In this document: positions 7,832 through 15,741 of the stretch, one piece after another | Position numbering within the stretch: the stretch's first letter is position 1 | How the letters are laid out: every line of letters starts with the position of its first letter | NCBI GenBank assembly: GCA_016711405.1 | Contig: JADJSZ010000047.1 | Span: 42,226-106,225, forward strand | Direction: 5' to 3' | DNA: 64,000 nucleotides | Origin: Candidatus Hadersleviella danica | GTDB taxonomy: Bacteria > Chloroflexota > Anaerolineae > Promineifilales > Promineifilaceae | Notes under the pieces: generated by a model | Database searches by the model: none | Told to the model about the DNA's origin: nothing | Seen by the model: only the letters and a program-made list of their open reading frames with translations | Translations under genes and position numbers: made by a program

Positions 7832-9353
7832 TTAGTTGACGGCCGCCTTTCTTTGGGCGATAAAGGCGGCCAATTCCTCTTGCACGGCCGCATCAAACAC
7901 AGGGGCTTCATATTCGGCGATGAGTTGATTGGCCAACTTGTGCGCCCGCACGGCCGCATCCTGCGCCCCCGCCAACTTCCAACTCTCATAATTCTGCCTA
8001 TCTGCCAGCACAGGCATGTAAAACGCCTCCCGAAAACGATTCAGGGTGTAATCGGTGCCCAAATGATGGCCACCGGGGCCAATCTGGGCGATTTCATCGA
8101 AGGCCAGCGTCTCGTCATCCACCACCACCCCTTGCAACAGCCGTTGCATGATAGCCAACCCCTCCACATCCACCATAAACTTTTCCAGCGAGCAGACCAA
8201 GCCCGCCTCTAGCCAGCCCGCGCAATGCAAGCTGACATTGGCGTGTGACATGACCACGGGCCACAAACTCATCTGGGTTTCGGCCGCCGCTTGGGCATCC
8301 ACCACCTTGCTGTTGTTCAGCCCGCCACTGCCGCGAAAGGGCAAGCCATAATGTCGCGCCAACTGGCCGCCCATCAACAACGCCAGCGCCCCTTCGGGCG
8401 TGCCAAGGGCAGGTGCGCCTGTTTTGAGGTCTAAATTGGTGGAGAAGGCGCCATAAACGGCCGGGCAACCCGGCCGCACCAGTTGCATCAGGGCAATGCC
8501 CGCCAATGCCTCGGCGTTTTGCTGGGCCACGGCCGCCGCCATGCTCACGGGACTCATCGCCCCCGCCAAAATAAAGGGTGTGACGATAACAGCTTGGTTG
8601 TGGCGGGCATAGCTGATGAGGCCGCCCAACATGCGGTCGTCGTAGCGCAGGGGGCTGTTGGCATTAACGACGCTAATCACGGCCGGGGTTTCTTCGATGG
8701 CGGCCAGCCCGCCATGCACAATGGCCGCCATTTGGACGTAATCTTCGGCCACTTCGCGGCCGTGCGCCGCCCCCGTCACCACCTTATCGGTGAGGGTGTA
8801 TTGCAACCACGCCTTTTCCAGATGGCGCACAGGCACGGGCCTGTCCTGTGGCTCAATCATCAACGCCTCGACGATGTGGATGGGGCCGCACATGTGCGCC
8901 AGCTTGGCCCATGCGTTCGTAGTCGGCCAGTTCGCCCGGCCGTCGGCCGCGTTCCATATCGGAGTAAAAGGGCGCACCCCCCACCGTGCAAAAATTAATA
9001 TAGTTTTCGCCAATGGTAAGGTGGCGTTCGGGGTTCCGCGCCCGTAGCTCAAAGCTGTGGGGGGCACGGCCGATGGTTTCCATCAGCAAATGGCGGTCTA
9101 TCCACACATGCTGGCTGGCGTGGTCTACTTTCGCTCCCGCCTTTTCCCAAATATCGAGCGCTTCGCTGTCCAGAAAATCTATCCCAATCTCCTCCACAAT
9201 CCGCATCGAAGCGTTGTGGATTCGGCCCAATTGCTCGACCGAAAGAGGGTTCATGGGCGGGTAGGGGTTGCGCGTTATTTGGAACGGCTTGTCAGCCATC
9301 CGCTCCACGGCCGTTGGTTCAGTTCTCGATTTGCGAATGCGTTGTTTGTTCAT
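7832..9353 (-). CDS. trimethylamine methyltransferase (MttB)-family protein (one frameshift)
   Basis: About 506 residues on the minus strand. The N-terminal part (MNKQRIRKSRTEPTAVERMA to SDMERGRRPGELADYERM) and the rest (AKLAHMCGPIHIVEALMIEP to the end) are in two frames. Deleting one G of the run at 8908-8910 restores them, so I join them. MttB-family TIM-barrel enzymes move a methyl group from a quaternary or tertiary amine to a corrinoid protein. There is no in-frame amber codon in the barrel, so this is a non-pyrrolysine member, more like glycine-betaine-type MtgB or uncharacterised paralogues than true MttB. No corrinoid protein gene is adjacent. It diverges from a hypothetical gene and an enolase-superfamily gene. 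Confidence 0.85.
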
Positions 9354-9357
9354 AGGA

Positions 9358-9475
9358 GCCTTTCAGCAATTCAGCTAGTCAGCAATTCAGCTTGTCAGCA
9401 TTTCGGTCTTTCAGTCGCTTTCTCCTGCTCCTCTGCCCCTCCGCTCCCTTGCTCCTCCGTCATCGCCAAGAGGTG
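9358..9475. repeat. TCAGCAATTCAGC word repeats and pyrimidine tract
   Basis: TTTCAGCAATTCAGCTAGTC, AGCAATTCAGCTTGTCAGC and TTTCAGTCG repeats run from 9361 to 9417, then a CTCCTGCTCCTCTGCCCCTCC tract. Only the pyrimidine-type arm is present. It is the leader of the minus-strand MttB-family gene. The same word is found at 34086-34135. Confidence 0.55.
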
Positions 9476-9810
9476 AGCCGCTGAACATAGGCGCGGGTGC
9501 CTACCTGTGGATTGTCACACAAGGTAATGACATTATACCGCTCGAGTAAGAAATTGCTCTGGCCCGATTCCAGCAAGATGCAACGGCCGTTGGCCTGCCG
9601 CTCTGGCCCCGTCCCAAACTGCAAAGAATACCATGTGTACACCGTGCGAAAATCTGCGTCAGTGATAAGATACGCATCGTCCCAGCGGTAGCGATAGGGG
9701 AAGCTGGTGTAGTTGCTTTGGCGCGAGACAAGCTCGGCGTTGGGGAAACGGCTGGCCGACCTATCTGTCTCTAGCCCCAACCAAGCCAAACCCACCACCC
9801 CCATTCCCAA
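9460..9810 (-). CDS. hypothetical protein with N-terminal membrane span
   Basis: 116 codons if it starts at the TTG at 9810. The frame stays open further upstream (through WLVECGLTLFLG), which would give a better transmembrane helix ending in GMGVVGLAWLGLE. However, there is no ATG before it runs into the divergent gene, so the start is unclear. The soluble part contains RYRWDDAYLITDADFRTVYT and a pattern CILLESGQSNFLLER, suggesting a small beta-rich extracytoplasmic domain after a single span. I do not recognise the family. Its tail ends in the CCTC-rich tract next to the MttB-family gene, and both could be read from the same minus-strand transcript. Confidence 0.5.
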   Translation of the reverse strand: MGMGVVGLAWLGLETDRSASRFPNAELVSRQSNYTSFPYRYRWDDAYLITDADFRTVYTWYSLQFGTGPERQANGRCILLESGQSNFLLERYNVITLCDNPQVGTRAYVQRLTSWR

Positions 9811-9855
9811 GAAGAGGGTGAGGCCACACTCGACCAGCCAGTTTTTTTGTTTTTT

Positions 9856-11067
9856 ATGGCGATATTTGGCATGAGCATTCCTATTATTGAACGCCTTGAC
9901 ATCATCCCCCAGCTAACGCCAGCGGGCACGGCCGCGCTGGCCATTGGCCTCGTTCTGAGCGATGGCTACACGGCATGGGGCGCGTGCGTGGGGGATGATG
10001 TCCCCGCGACATTGGCGGAAGCGGATAACCTGCTCAACCAAACTGTTCGCATTGGTCTGCGCGGCCAGCCCGCCGAAAGTTTGGGGCAGATGTGCGGCCG
10101 TTGGGCGCACCGCACGGCCATCACCCCGCGCACCGAAGCCGTTGCCCCACTTGCTCCCCAAGTAGCCGACCCGAGCCGCCGCCAGCTTTTGCGCGGCTTC
10201 CAGCCCGAATCCATCAACCCCACGGAGACGCGCACCGTTTTGGTGGATGCGCCCTTGCCCAAAGCACTGGCCTATGGGGTGAGCCAAGCGTGTTTACACG
10301 CCGCCGCCCATGCCCACGGCCGCACTCCGCTGGCGCAATGGCAGGTGGAGTTGGGCATGGCCGATACGCCTGTCGCGGCCGTGCCGCTCATGGGGGATGT
10401 GGCGCAGGTGGAGCCAACGGCCGTGTTGGGGCAAATCTCGGCCGTGGCCTACACCGTCCCCGCAGGCGATTCGGCGCAACTCATCGGCCGTGATGGGGCG
10501 CGGTTGCAGGCGTATGTGCGCCAACTGGGCACATGGCTGGGGCAAACGGCCGCCCAACAACCGCTCATTTATGTGGATGTGCGCGGCCATTTGGGCACAG
10601 TATACAACCATTTTGCGGGCAAACTATTGGGAGCTATCAGCGGCCTTGAAAGCAGTTGCACCCCGCACCAGCTTTGGCTGGGAGATGTGGCCCTTGGCCC
10701 CAAAGCGGCCGAGGTGTTGCCCAGTCTGCGCGATTTTGTGCGGCAACGGCGGCTCAAAACGGCCTTGGTCGGCCGTGCCCCACTGGGCAGTGTGGCGGCC
10801 GTGCGCGATTGGCTGACCAAGGGGCAGGTATGCCACCTCGAGGTGTGGCGGTTTGGCTCGCTGGCGGCGGTGGTGGAGGCGGTGCAGGTGTGCCGCGCGG
10901 CGGCCGTGCCCGTTATTTTGGCGGGTCATGGGCAAGAAACGGCCGCTTCGGCCGCGCTCCTGACCGATTTTGCCCTTGCCGCCCAACCCGCATTCTTATA
11001 TTTGCCCCACCCCGCGCTGGCCTATAACCACCAGCAACAGCGGCTGGCCGAACTGAACGGCCGCTGA
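9856..11067 (+). CDS. methylaspartate ammonia-lyase-like enolase-superfamily protein, catalytically degenerate
   Basis: About 403 residues. LVLSDGYTAWGACVGDDVPA near residue 35 matches the SDG-x-x-A-x-G-D-C segment of methylaspartate ammonia-lyase. ALAYGVSQACLHAAAHAHGR (about 140) matches its capping/barrel junction, and YVDVRGHLG the first metal-site strand. In the family a Lys in a QIKTPDLGG-type strand is the base and an Asp in an ADEWCN-type strand is a metal ligand. Here the corresponding stretches read HLEVWRFGS and LVGRAPLG, so both residues appear to be lost. The fold is probably kept but ammonia-lyase chemistry is unlikely. The start could be 9847 (TTG), 9856 or 9871. The protein may be structural, or act on a different substrate, beside the MttB-family gene. 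Confidence 0.65.
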   Translation: MAIFGMSIPIIERLDIIPQLTPAGTAALAIGLVLSDGYTAWGACVGDDVPATLAEADNLLNQTVRIGLRGQPAESLGQMCGRWAHRTAITPRTEAVAPLAPQVADPSRRQLLRGFQPESINPTETRTVLVDAPLPKALAYGVSQACLHAAAHAHGRTPLAQWQVELGMADTPVAAVPLMGDVAQVEPTAVLGQISAVAYTVPAGDSAQLIGRDGARLQAYVRQLGTWLGQTAAQQPLIYVDVRGHLGTVYNHFAGKLLGAISGLESSCTPHQLWLGDVALGPKAAEVLPSLRDFVRQRRLKTALVGRAPLGSVAAVRDWLTKGQVCHLEVWRFGSLAAVVEAVQVCRAAAVPVILAGHGQETAASAALLTDFALAAQPAFLYLPHPALAYNHQQQRLAELNGR

Positions 11068-11103
11068 GGAACTGCCCCCGACGGCCGTGTTTGGGTATAA
11101 TTT

Positions 11104-11224
11104 GGCAAAGATAGAGGGTCGAGATAGAGATAGAGGGATTTTTCGTAGGCGGAACAACCACGTTTACCTCTATCTCTATCTCCCTTCTCTATTTCTCTTC
11201 TCTTATCTCTCTTCTCTTATCTCT
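11104..11224. repeat. stutter hairpin, GATAGAGATAGAG family
   Basis: Left arm GATAGAGGGTCGAGATAGAG continuing to 11139; right arm CTCTATCTCTATCTCCCTTC followed by repeats of TTCTCTTATCTC up to 11224. The right arm runs straight into the tatA start codon with no Shine-Dalgarno between. Related copies at 19444, 44855, 51476 and 57466. Confidence 0.65.
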
Positions 11225-11653
11225 ATGGATAGCTTTTTCGGCATCGGCTCAATGGAATTGGTGGTGATTCTCATCATCGCAGGAATTGTCATGGGGCCAG
11301 AACGGATTGCCCAAGCGGCCAAATGGCTGGGCAAAACAACCGCTTACTTCCAAAGCGTCTCGCGTGGCTTTGCCCTCCAGCTTCGCAATGAGCTGGATAC
11401 GATTGATGAGAAGGGGGATTTGCGCGAAGCGTTGAAGGAGATGCAAAACATGCAAAAAGAGGTGCAAAGTTTGCGCCGCGAGGTGCGGGGGATGGGCAAG
11501 GAGTTGCAAGGGGTGGGAAGCGAGGCGGAAGCGGCCGTGCAAAACAGCATCGCCCCGCCACGGCCGTTGGTGGAAGAGCCAACCCCACCACCCCACACCA
11601 ATGGCAACGGACTGCCCCGCCTGCCTCAACCTTTGGATGTGGAAGATGATTAG
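11225..11653 (+). CDS. tatA: Sec-independent translocase TatA/TatB-family protein
   Basis: 143 residues. FFGIGSMELVVILIIAGIVM is the single N-terminal span, then the GPERI hinge and the amphipathic helix AQAAKWLGKTTAYFQSVSRG. A long charged, probably coiled-coil region follows (KEMQNMQKEVQSLRREVRGM), and a Pro-rich tail. The glutamate in SMEL and the hinge are typical of TatB/TatA; the long C-terminal helix leans towards TatB. With TatC immediately downstream it forms the twin-arginine translocase, which exports folded proteins. Tat substrates with SRRDF signals are present at 36.0 and 37.7 kb. The start is the first ATG after the hairpin; an upstream reading only translates the repeat. Confidence 0.9.
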   Translation: MDSFFGIGSMELVVILIIAGIVMGPERIAQAAKWLGKTTAYFQSVSRGFALQLRNELDTIDEKGDLREALKEMQNMQKEVQSLRREVRGMGKELQGVGSEAEAAVQNSIAPPRPLVEEPTPPPHTNGNGLPRLPQPLDVEDD

Positions 11654-11685
11654 CAAGGGGACTGGGGACAAATGACCAATGACAA

Positions 11686-12438
11686 ATGACCATGACAACT
11701 AACCAAAGCGCAGAATTAACCAACCAATCCATCTTAGCCCACCTGAATGATTTGCGGATACGGGTGACATGGGCGGCCGTCAGCGTCTTGCTGGGAACGA
11801 TTGCCAGCTTCTTTTTTGCCCGCGACATTCTCCTCTTTTTGCTTTCGCCTTATGATGGTGAATTGCAAGTTTTGCGCCCCACGGAAGGCATTGAAACCTA
11901 TTTTAAGGTGGCTCTCTTAGCGGGTGTCATTTTAGCGATGCCCTTCGTTCTCTTTCAATTGTGGAAATTTATTTCGCCGGGCTTGGAAAAACGGGAAAAG
12001 CGGTATGTTTATCTGTTCATTCCCATCACCATGCTTTTGTTTCTAACGGGGATTGTGTTTGCATGGTTGGTGCTTGTGCCAGCGGCCGTTACCTTTCTCT
12101 CCACGTTTATGCCCGATATTTTTGTGGCGGATTGGACAGGGCAAGAGTACATTGGCTTTATCTTGGCCATGCTTTTTTGGCTGGGGTTGAGTTTTGAGAT
12201 GCCTGTGGTGGCTTATTTTGTGGCTCGGATTGGGGTGGTTCAGGCACGGGCACTGGGGGAACAATGGCGGTTTGCGGTGGTGGGGATTTCGGTCTTAGCG
12301 GCCGCCATCACCCCTTCCATTGACCCGATTACGATGCTTTTAACCATGTTGCCGTTAGTCATTCTCTATCTCATCAGCATTGGCACGGCCTATGTGGGAC
12401 AACGGCAGTTCGATAATTCAATGGCCTTGGATAAATAG
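11686..12438 (+). CDS. tatC: Sec-independent translocase TatC
   Basis: About 250 residues with six membrane spans. HLNDLRIRVTWAAVSVLLGT is the N-terminal cytoplasmic segment and first span. LRPTEGIETYFKVALLAGVI covers the first periplasmic loop and span two. FQLWKFISPGLEKREKRYVY holds the conserved Phe...Glu loop that recognises the twin-arginine motif. AAAITPSIDPITMLLTMLPL is the Pro-rich last-span region. It is the receptor component of the Tat translocase, 33 bases after tatA/B and on the same strand. The initiator could be 11686 or 11692; both follow ATGACCAATGACAA repeats and neither has a good ribosome-binding site. Confidence 0.95.
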   Translation: MTMTTNQSAELTNQSILAHLNDLRIRVTWAAVSVLLGTIASFFFARDILLFLLSPYDGELQVLRPTEGIETYFKVALLAGVILAMPFVLFQLWKFISPGLEKREKRYVYLFIPITMLLFLTGIVFAWLVLVPAAVTFLSTFMPDIFVADWTGQEYIGFILAMLFWLGLSFEMPVVAYFVARIGVVQARALGEQWRFAVVGISVLAAAITPSIDPITMLLTMLPLVILYLISIGTAYVGQRQFDNSMALDK

Positions 12439-12467
12439 GACAATTCCCAATTTTTATTGCAAAGGGC

Positions 12468-12495
12468 GTAGTGGCGCAATATATTGCGCCACTAC
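12468..12495. terminator. perfect 28-base palindrome after tatC
   Basis: Arms GTAGTGGCGCAATA and TATTGCGCCACTAC are exact inverse copies with no spacer. It lies 30 bases after the tatC stop. No T-run follows, so it may be a terminator-like hairpin, a recoding-free insulator, or a dimeric-protein binding site. Confidence 0.5.
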
Positions 12496-12695
12496 CACAA
12501 CTCAATGAGGAGCACGCCATCTCTACCAGAACAGCAACCAAATTTTAAGATACTACCCGACTGGCCGATGGCGGGCAGGGGAATGGGTGCTATGCTTGAT
12601 GATGCCGCATGAAATATGGCTGGGGCGGCAGAGCTTTTTAGCGGTGTGCTAGGGGCGTGTACATGTGGTACAGGTGGCGCATCAAGCAGGTATGA
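12496..12695 (+). other. spacer with a short unassigned ORF (12505-12612)
   Basis: An ATG at 12505 opens 35 codons (MRSTPSLPEQQPNFKILPDW... to DDAA) that stop at 12612. The next bases do not continue any long frame. It may be the decayed front of the small-gene pair that follows. No RNA gene or promoter is obvious. Confidence 0.25.
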
Positions 12696-12953
12696 ATGGT
12701 TGAACCAGAGGTAACATTTCACAACAAGGCGCTGATTAAGGTGCAGGCGCAGATTTTTACAGGACGCACCTTGATTAGCACTTGTTTGGCAGGGCCAAGC
12801 GAAAGTTGTGTGTTGGCGGCCGTGCTCGGCCCTTACGACATCTTCTTTAAAAATGGAGCTACAGGGTGGGAATTAGCTCGCCGGCTAGATAGCCAAGCGA
12901 CAACGGTCACGCTCAGTCACGATAAGGGGCGCTACGTGATTACAGGAACTTAA
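12696..12953 (+). CDS. small hypothetical protein, first of a two-gene unit
   Basis: 85 residues: MVEPEVTFHNKALIKVQAQI, then FTGRTLISTCLAGPSESCVL, ending SHDKGRYVITGT. The alternation suggests an all-beta or alpha/beta small domain without a signal peptide. Not recognised. It stops three bases before the ATG of the next small gene, so the two are almost certainly co-transcribed. The stretch is noticeably less GC-rich than neighbouring genes and the CGGCCG word is scarce in it, which may indicate a recent arrival. A toxin-antitoxin pair is possible on size and spacing alone, but nothing in the motifs supports it. Confidence 0.5.
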   Translation: MVEPEVTFHNKALIKVQAQIFTGRTLISTCLAGPSESCVLAAVLGPYDIFFKNGATGWELARRLDSQATTVTLSHDKGRYVITGT

Positions 12954-12955
12954 AC

Positions 12956-13201
12956 ATGAACTTAAAATTTGAAGAATGGTTGGTAGACCAAAAAGGTCGC
13001 CAAGATGAAGTAGGTGATTTTGCGCGTGGCCTGAACATGCCCGATGTTGCCCAAAAATTATTGGGGCGCAAGCCTGATGAACACAAAAACTGGGCTGATA
13101 TTGTCATTGGCATGTCGAAACCGCTCCATATCGCCACTTTTAATGCGGCATGGCAAGAGTTTCAGGTGGAGAAGAAGTTAGCGGCCGATGTGCCGCGATA
13201 G
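12956..13201 (+). CDS. small hypothetical protein, YozE/SAM-like
   Basis: 81 residues: FEEWLVDQKGRQDEVGDFAR, then GLNMPDVAQKLLGRKPDEHK. The pattern F-x-x-W-L...D-x-V/I-G-D-x-A resembles the short helical YozE-like SAM fold found in Firmicutes, whose role is unknown. The match is to pattern only and is weak. It begins directly after the preceding small gene. No membrane span, no cysteines, and a mildly charged C-terminus ending KKLAADVPR. Confidence 0.5.
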   Translation: MNLKFEEWLVDQKGRQDEVGDFARGLNMPDVAQKLLGRKPDEHKNWADIVIGMSKPLHIATFNAAWQEFQVEKKLAADVPR

Positions 13202-13212
13202 GGGGAGGAGGG

Positions 13213-13262
13213 AAAGTACGAAATACGAAGTACGAAGTACGAATTTCTCGAAGCATATTGTC
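13213..13262. repeat. TACGAAATACGAAGTACGAA word repeats
   Basis: AAAGTACGAAATACGAAGTA followed by CGAAGTACGAATTTCTCGAA. Only the purine-type arm is present. Partner copies with both arms occur at 31106-31185, and the inverse arm at 54060-54090. Confidence 0.55.
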
Positions 13263-13289
13263 CCCCGCCCCTAGTCCCCCGTCCTTCCC

Positions 13290-13883
13290 ATGCCCCATCC
13301 CCCCACGCCCGGCCAAGTTCCTGCCCACTATCAAGAGGTGGTGTATTGGAAATTGGGCGAGAATAAAAAACAATATATCCTCATCAATCTAATCTCCATT
13401 CCTCTGGGCCTAGGGGTGGGGATTTTTTGTTTCTGGCTTCTGTGGTGGCTGGGCGGGGATTTATCAGGCTCCGTGGATTTGCGGCGCATGTTGTGGCTGG
13501 TGGGGGCGGTGGTCTTGACCTTGCTCCTGCATGAATTGATTCATGGATGGGTGATGAAGCGATTTGGGGCAACGCCCCAGTATGGCTTCAAGGCCAAGCT
13601 GTTGGCTCTGTATGCCACCGCCCCCGGCTATGCCTTTACGCGCAACCAGTATGTGCAAATTTTGCTGGCTCCACTGGTCATCATCACTCTGCTGGCGGTG
13701 GTGGGGATGGTGTTGGCGGGGGGCACGGCCGTTGGCTTCACCCTCGCCCTCTGCGCCAGTTTCAATGCCACGGGAGCTTGTGGCGATGTCTACATGACCT
13801 ATTTTGTGTGTCGCTACCCCGCCAAGGCTTATATCATAGATGAAGCCGATGGCCTGCGCCTTTTCCTGCCCTCCTCGATTTAA
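13290..13883 (+). CDS. DUF3267-like membrane metalloprotease-family protein
   Basis: 197 residues with about four spans. LLLHELIHGWVMKRFGATPQ (about residues 76-95) contains the HExxH zinc motif within a membrane helix, as in DUF3267 and site-2-protease-like families. CGDVYMTYFVCRYP near the C-terminus supplies the conserved Asp that usually follows (a D in a G-D motif) and may be the third zinc ligand. Such proteins are often taken as intramembrane proteases or inactive relatives; no substrate is known. The start at 13290 follows a C-rich tract without a clear ribosome-binding site. Confidence 0.8.
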   Translation: MPHPPTPGQVPAHYQEVVYWKLGENKKQYILINLISIPLGLGVGIFCFWLLWWLGGDLSGSVDLRRMLWLVGAVVLTLLLHELIHGWVMKRFGATPQYGFKAKLLALYATAPGYAFTRNQYVQILLAPLVIITLLAVVGMVLAGGTAVGFTLALCASFNATGACGDVYMTYFVCRYPAKAYIIDEADGLRLFLPSSI

Positions 13884-14150
13884 AAGCCCCTCTCGAGCCT
13901 TTTGGTCGCCTGACCAATCCCCCCGTTTAACCCCCCAATTAAATATATTTTTCACGGCCGCCATGTGGTGGTTTTTGTTTTGGTGTATTTGTGTATTTGT
14001 GTATTTCAATATTTCAATACCCCAATATACCAATATACCAATACACCCATCCTCCCTTGCGGCCGTTATCTGTATATCCCCCAACTGGGGGAAGCCCAAA
14101 CCCCCTGAACGGCCGATGTGACCTCCGTACTAAACAAGTACTATAAGGGC
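13884..14150. repeat. spacer with GTATTTGTGTATTTG / ATACCAATATACC word hairpin
   Basis: At 13980-14046, repeats of TTGTGTATTTGTGTATTTC are followed by CAATATACCAATATACCAAT and ACAC. They form an AT-rich imperfect stem. The rest of the spacer (to 14150) shows only an ATG-less stretch and a GGGGGAAG tract. No gene recognised. Confidence 0.5.
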
Positions 14151-14549
14151 ATGATACGTATTCTACTGGCCGCTCCACAACCTGATCTGCGCAAAGCATT
14201 ACGCTTGCTAATACTTGATTTAGGGATGCAGGTTGTGGGCGAAGCGGCCGACTGGGACACCACCTTAGCCCTTGCGCCGGAAACCAAACCCAATATGGTG
14301 GTATTGGATTGGGATTTAACCCCTCTCGGTTCGGGCAACACACTAGCTCAATTGCGTGCGGTGTGCCCTGCGGCCGTGGTCATTGTCCTCATCAGCCATT
14401 TGGATGCCCGCCATCAGGCGGCACTCTCGGCCGGGGCAGATGTTTTTATCAGCAAAGGTGAGGCTCCTAGCCGCGTTGCCGACCGTTTAAGAGAGGCGGC
14501 CGCCAATTACCAACGACACGGCCAACCCTTAGAACCTCTCGCACCATAG
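14151..14549 (+). CDS. response-regulator receiver-like protein
   Basis: 133 residues, one CheY-like domain. MIRILLAAPQPDLRKALRLL has a Pro-Asp where the acidic pair is normally Asp-Asp, so one acidic residue is missing. MVVLDWDL holds the phospho-acceptor aspartate (about residue 54), LISH replaces the usual Thr/Ser switch region, and VFISKGEAP supplies the conserved lysine. A short basic tail has no DNA-binding helix-turn-helix. It therefore probably works as a stand-alone signalling or adaptor domain. It opens the stress island and may regulate it, though no histidine kinase is present. Start ATG 14151 is preferred over GTG 14118. Confidence 0.78.
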   Translation: MIRILLAAPQPDLRKALRLLILDLGMQVVGEAADWDTTLALAPETKPNMVVLDWDLTPLGSGNTLAQLRAVCPAAVVIVLISHLDARHQAALSAGADVFISKGEAPSRVADRLREAAANYQRHGQPLEPLAP

Positions 14550-14552
14550 GCA

Positions 14553-14580
14553 GTGCAACCCTTGTGGTTGCCCAATTAAA
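14553..14580. repeat. half copy of the GGGCAACCACAAGGGTTGCC element
   Basis: GCAACCCTTGTGGTTGCCC is the second stem of the dispersed repeat described at 5859, without its partner half. It lies between the receiver gene and the DUF3494 gene. Confidence 0.5.
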
Positions 14581-14591
14581 GCACCAAAAAC

Positions 14592-15359
14592 ATGCACAAC
14601 CTTAAAAATTTAATCGCTTATACCGTCTTACTGGCGGCATTGGTTATCACAAGTCAAGAACCGTTGACCAATGTATTGGCCCAGACGGAAGCGGTGGCTC
14701 CCGACTTAAGGTCGGCCGCAACCTTTGTCGCTTTGGCCAGTTCCACCCTCACCAATACAGGGTCAGGCGTATTTATAGGCAATGTGGGGGTGTTCCCCGG
14801 CACCGAAGTGACAGGTTTTCCTCCGGGAACGGTTCGCCATGGAAGCATTTACATGGGCGGCCCTATTCCAGAGCTGGCCCAAGTGGATGCCCAAATAGCG
14901 TATGACGACCTAGCGGGGCAGGTGTGCAATGTGCAACTGACAGGACAGGATTTAGGCGGAATGATTCTTACGCCCGGTGTGTATTGCTTCAATACATCGG
15001 CGCAATTAACAGGCGATCTTGTACTGGATGGGTTGGACAACCCCGAAGCTGTGTGGGTTTTCCAAATGGGTAGCACCCTAACCAGTGCTTCCGCTTCCAC
15101 AGTCGAGACGATAAACGACGGCCGTGCTGTAAACGTGTTCTGGCAGGTGGGTAGCTCCGCCACGCTGGGCACAGGAACCCAATTTGCGGGCAACATTCTG
15201 GCCGATGCCAGCATCACCCTCGACACAGGGGCAAGGTTAATCGGCCGTGCCTTAGCTCTCAATGGGGCAGTGGTCATAGACACCAATGGCACAGATTTGC
15301 CCATCAGCAACACCCCTTTCTACGAGTTTCTTTATTTCCCGCTTGTCATGCGGCCATAG
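14592..15359 (+). CDS. secreted DUF3494 ice-binding-like protein
   Basis: 256 residues. The signal peptide is LIAYTVLLAALVITSQ and cleavage is likely after VLAQ. The body matches the DUF3494 beta-solenoid pattern: SAATFVALASSTLTNTGSGV, FIGNVGVFPGTEVTGFPPG, GMILTPGVYCFNTSAQLTGD, NPEAVWVFQMGSTLTSASAS, VFWQVGSSATLGTGTQFAGN and GRALALNGAVVID. In cold-adapted microbes such domains bind ice, but in many bacteria they are simply adhesive or surface proteins, so ice binding is not assured. The last residues FYEFLYFPLVMRP resemble a C-terminal motif I associate with exported proteins of Anaerolineae, possibly a sorting tail. It lies inside the stress island. Confidence 0.85.
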   Translation: MHNLKNLIAYTVLLAALVITSQEPLTNVLAQTEAVAPDLRSAATFVALASSTLTNTGSGVFIGNVGVFPGTEVTGFPPGTVRHGSIYMGGPIPELAQVDAQIAYDDLAGQVCNVQLTGQDLGGMILTPGVYCFNTSAQLTGDLVLDGLDNPEAVWVFQMGSTLTSASASTVETINDGRAVNVFWQVGSSATLGTGTQFAGNILADASITLDTGARLIGRALALNGAVVIDTNGTDLPISNTPFYEFLYFPLVMRP

Positions 15360-15471
15360 TACACGGCCGAATTGGACAAAGATGAGCCTGCTCTTCAACA
15401 TCAAAAGAGCGTCGGATCCAAAAATTAGGGCACTTTATTGACAGACAGATACTAGCTACAGGAGAAAAACC

Positions 15472-15699
15472 ATGAACCAAGATATCTTTGAAGGCAAATG
15501 GAAAGAAATGCGCGGCCAAGTCAAAGAATGGTGGGGCGAACTCACCGACGATGACCTCGACCGTGTGGAAGGCAAGGCGGAACAACTGGTGGGCTTGCTT
15601 CAACAGAAGTATGGCTACACCAAAGAACGCGCCCAAGAAGAGTACGACCGTCGGGTAGCTCAATACAACGAGCGGCTCGAAGCGGCCAAAGTTGACTAA
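15472..15699 (+). CDS. CsbD-family stress protein
   Basis: 75 residues. MNQDIFEGKWKEMRGQVKEW is the typical CsbD opening (F-x-G-x-W-K-x-x-x-G-x-x-K), and VEGKAEQLVGLLQQKYGYTK the second conserved helix. CsbD proteins are small, hydrophilic, probably disordered or helical. In Bacillus they are sigma-B controlled; their molecular role is unknown. A clear ribosome-binding site AGGAGAAAAACC precedes the ATG, the same leader word used before the Lys-rich peptide at 20300 and, nearly, the rhomboid at 19566. A paralogue follows at 15742. Confidence 0.93.
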   Translation: MNQDIFEGKWKEMRGQVKEWWGELTDDDLDRVEGKAEQLVGLLQQKYGYTKERAQEEYDRRVAQYNERLEAAKVD

Positions 15700-15741
15700 C
15701 TCAGACAAGGGGGAGGGAGCTGTTAACCAAGGGGATACAGC

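Noticed and set aside
7832..9353. Pyrrolysine-containing trimethylamine methyltransferase with in-frame amber
   Set aside because: The interruption near 8909 is a one-base shift in a GGCCC run, not TAG, and the barrel has no in-frame amber codon; no pyl genes are seen.
12696..13201. Toxin-antitoxin system
   Set aside because: Size and spacing fit, but neither protein shows a known toxin fold or an antitoxin DNA-binding motif, so it is kept only as a hypothesis in the findings.
13980..14046. Possible CRISPR-like array of GTATTTGTG / ATACCAATA repeats
   Set aside because: Units are 9-10 bases with no spacers and invert half-way; it is one of the stutter hairpins.
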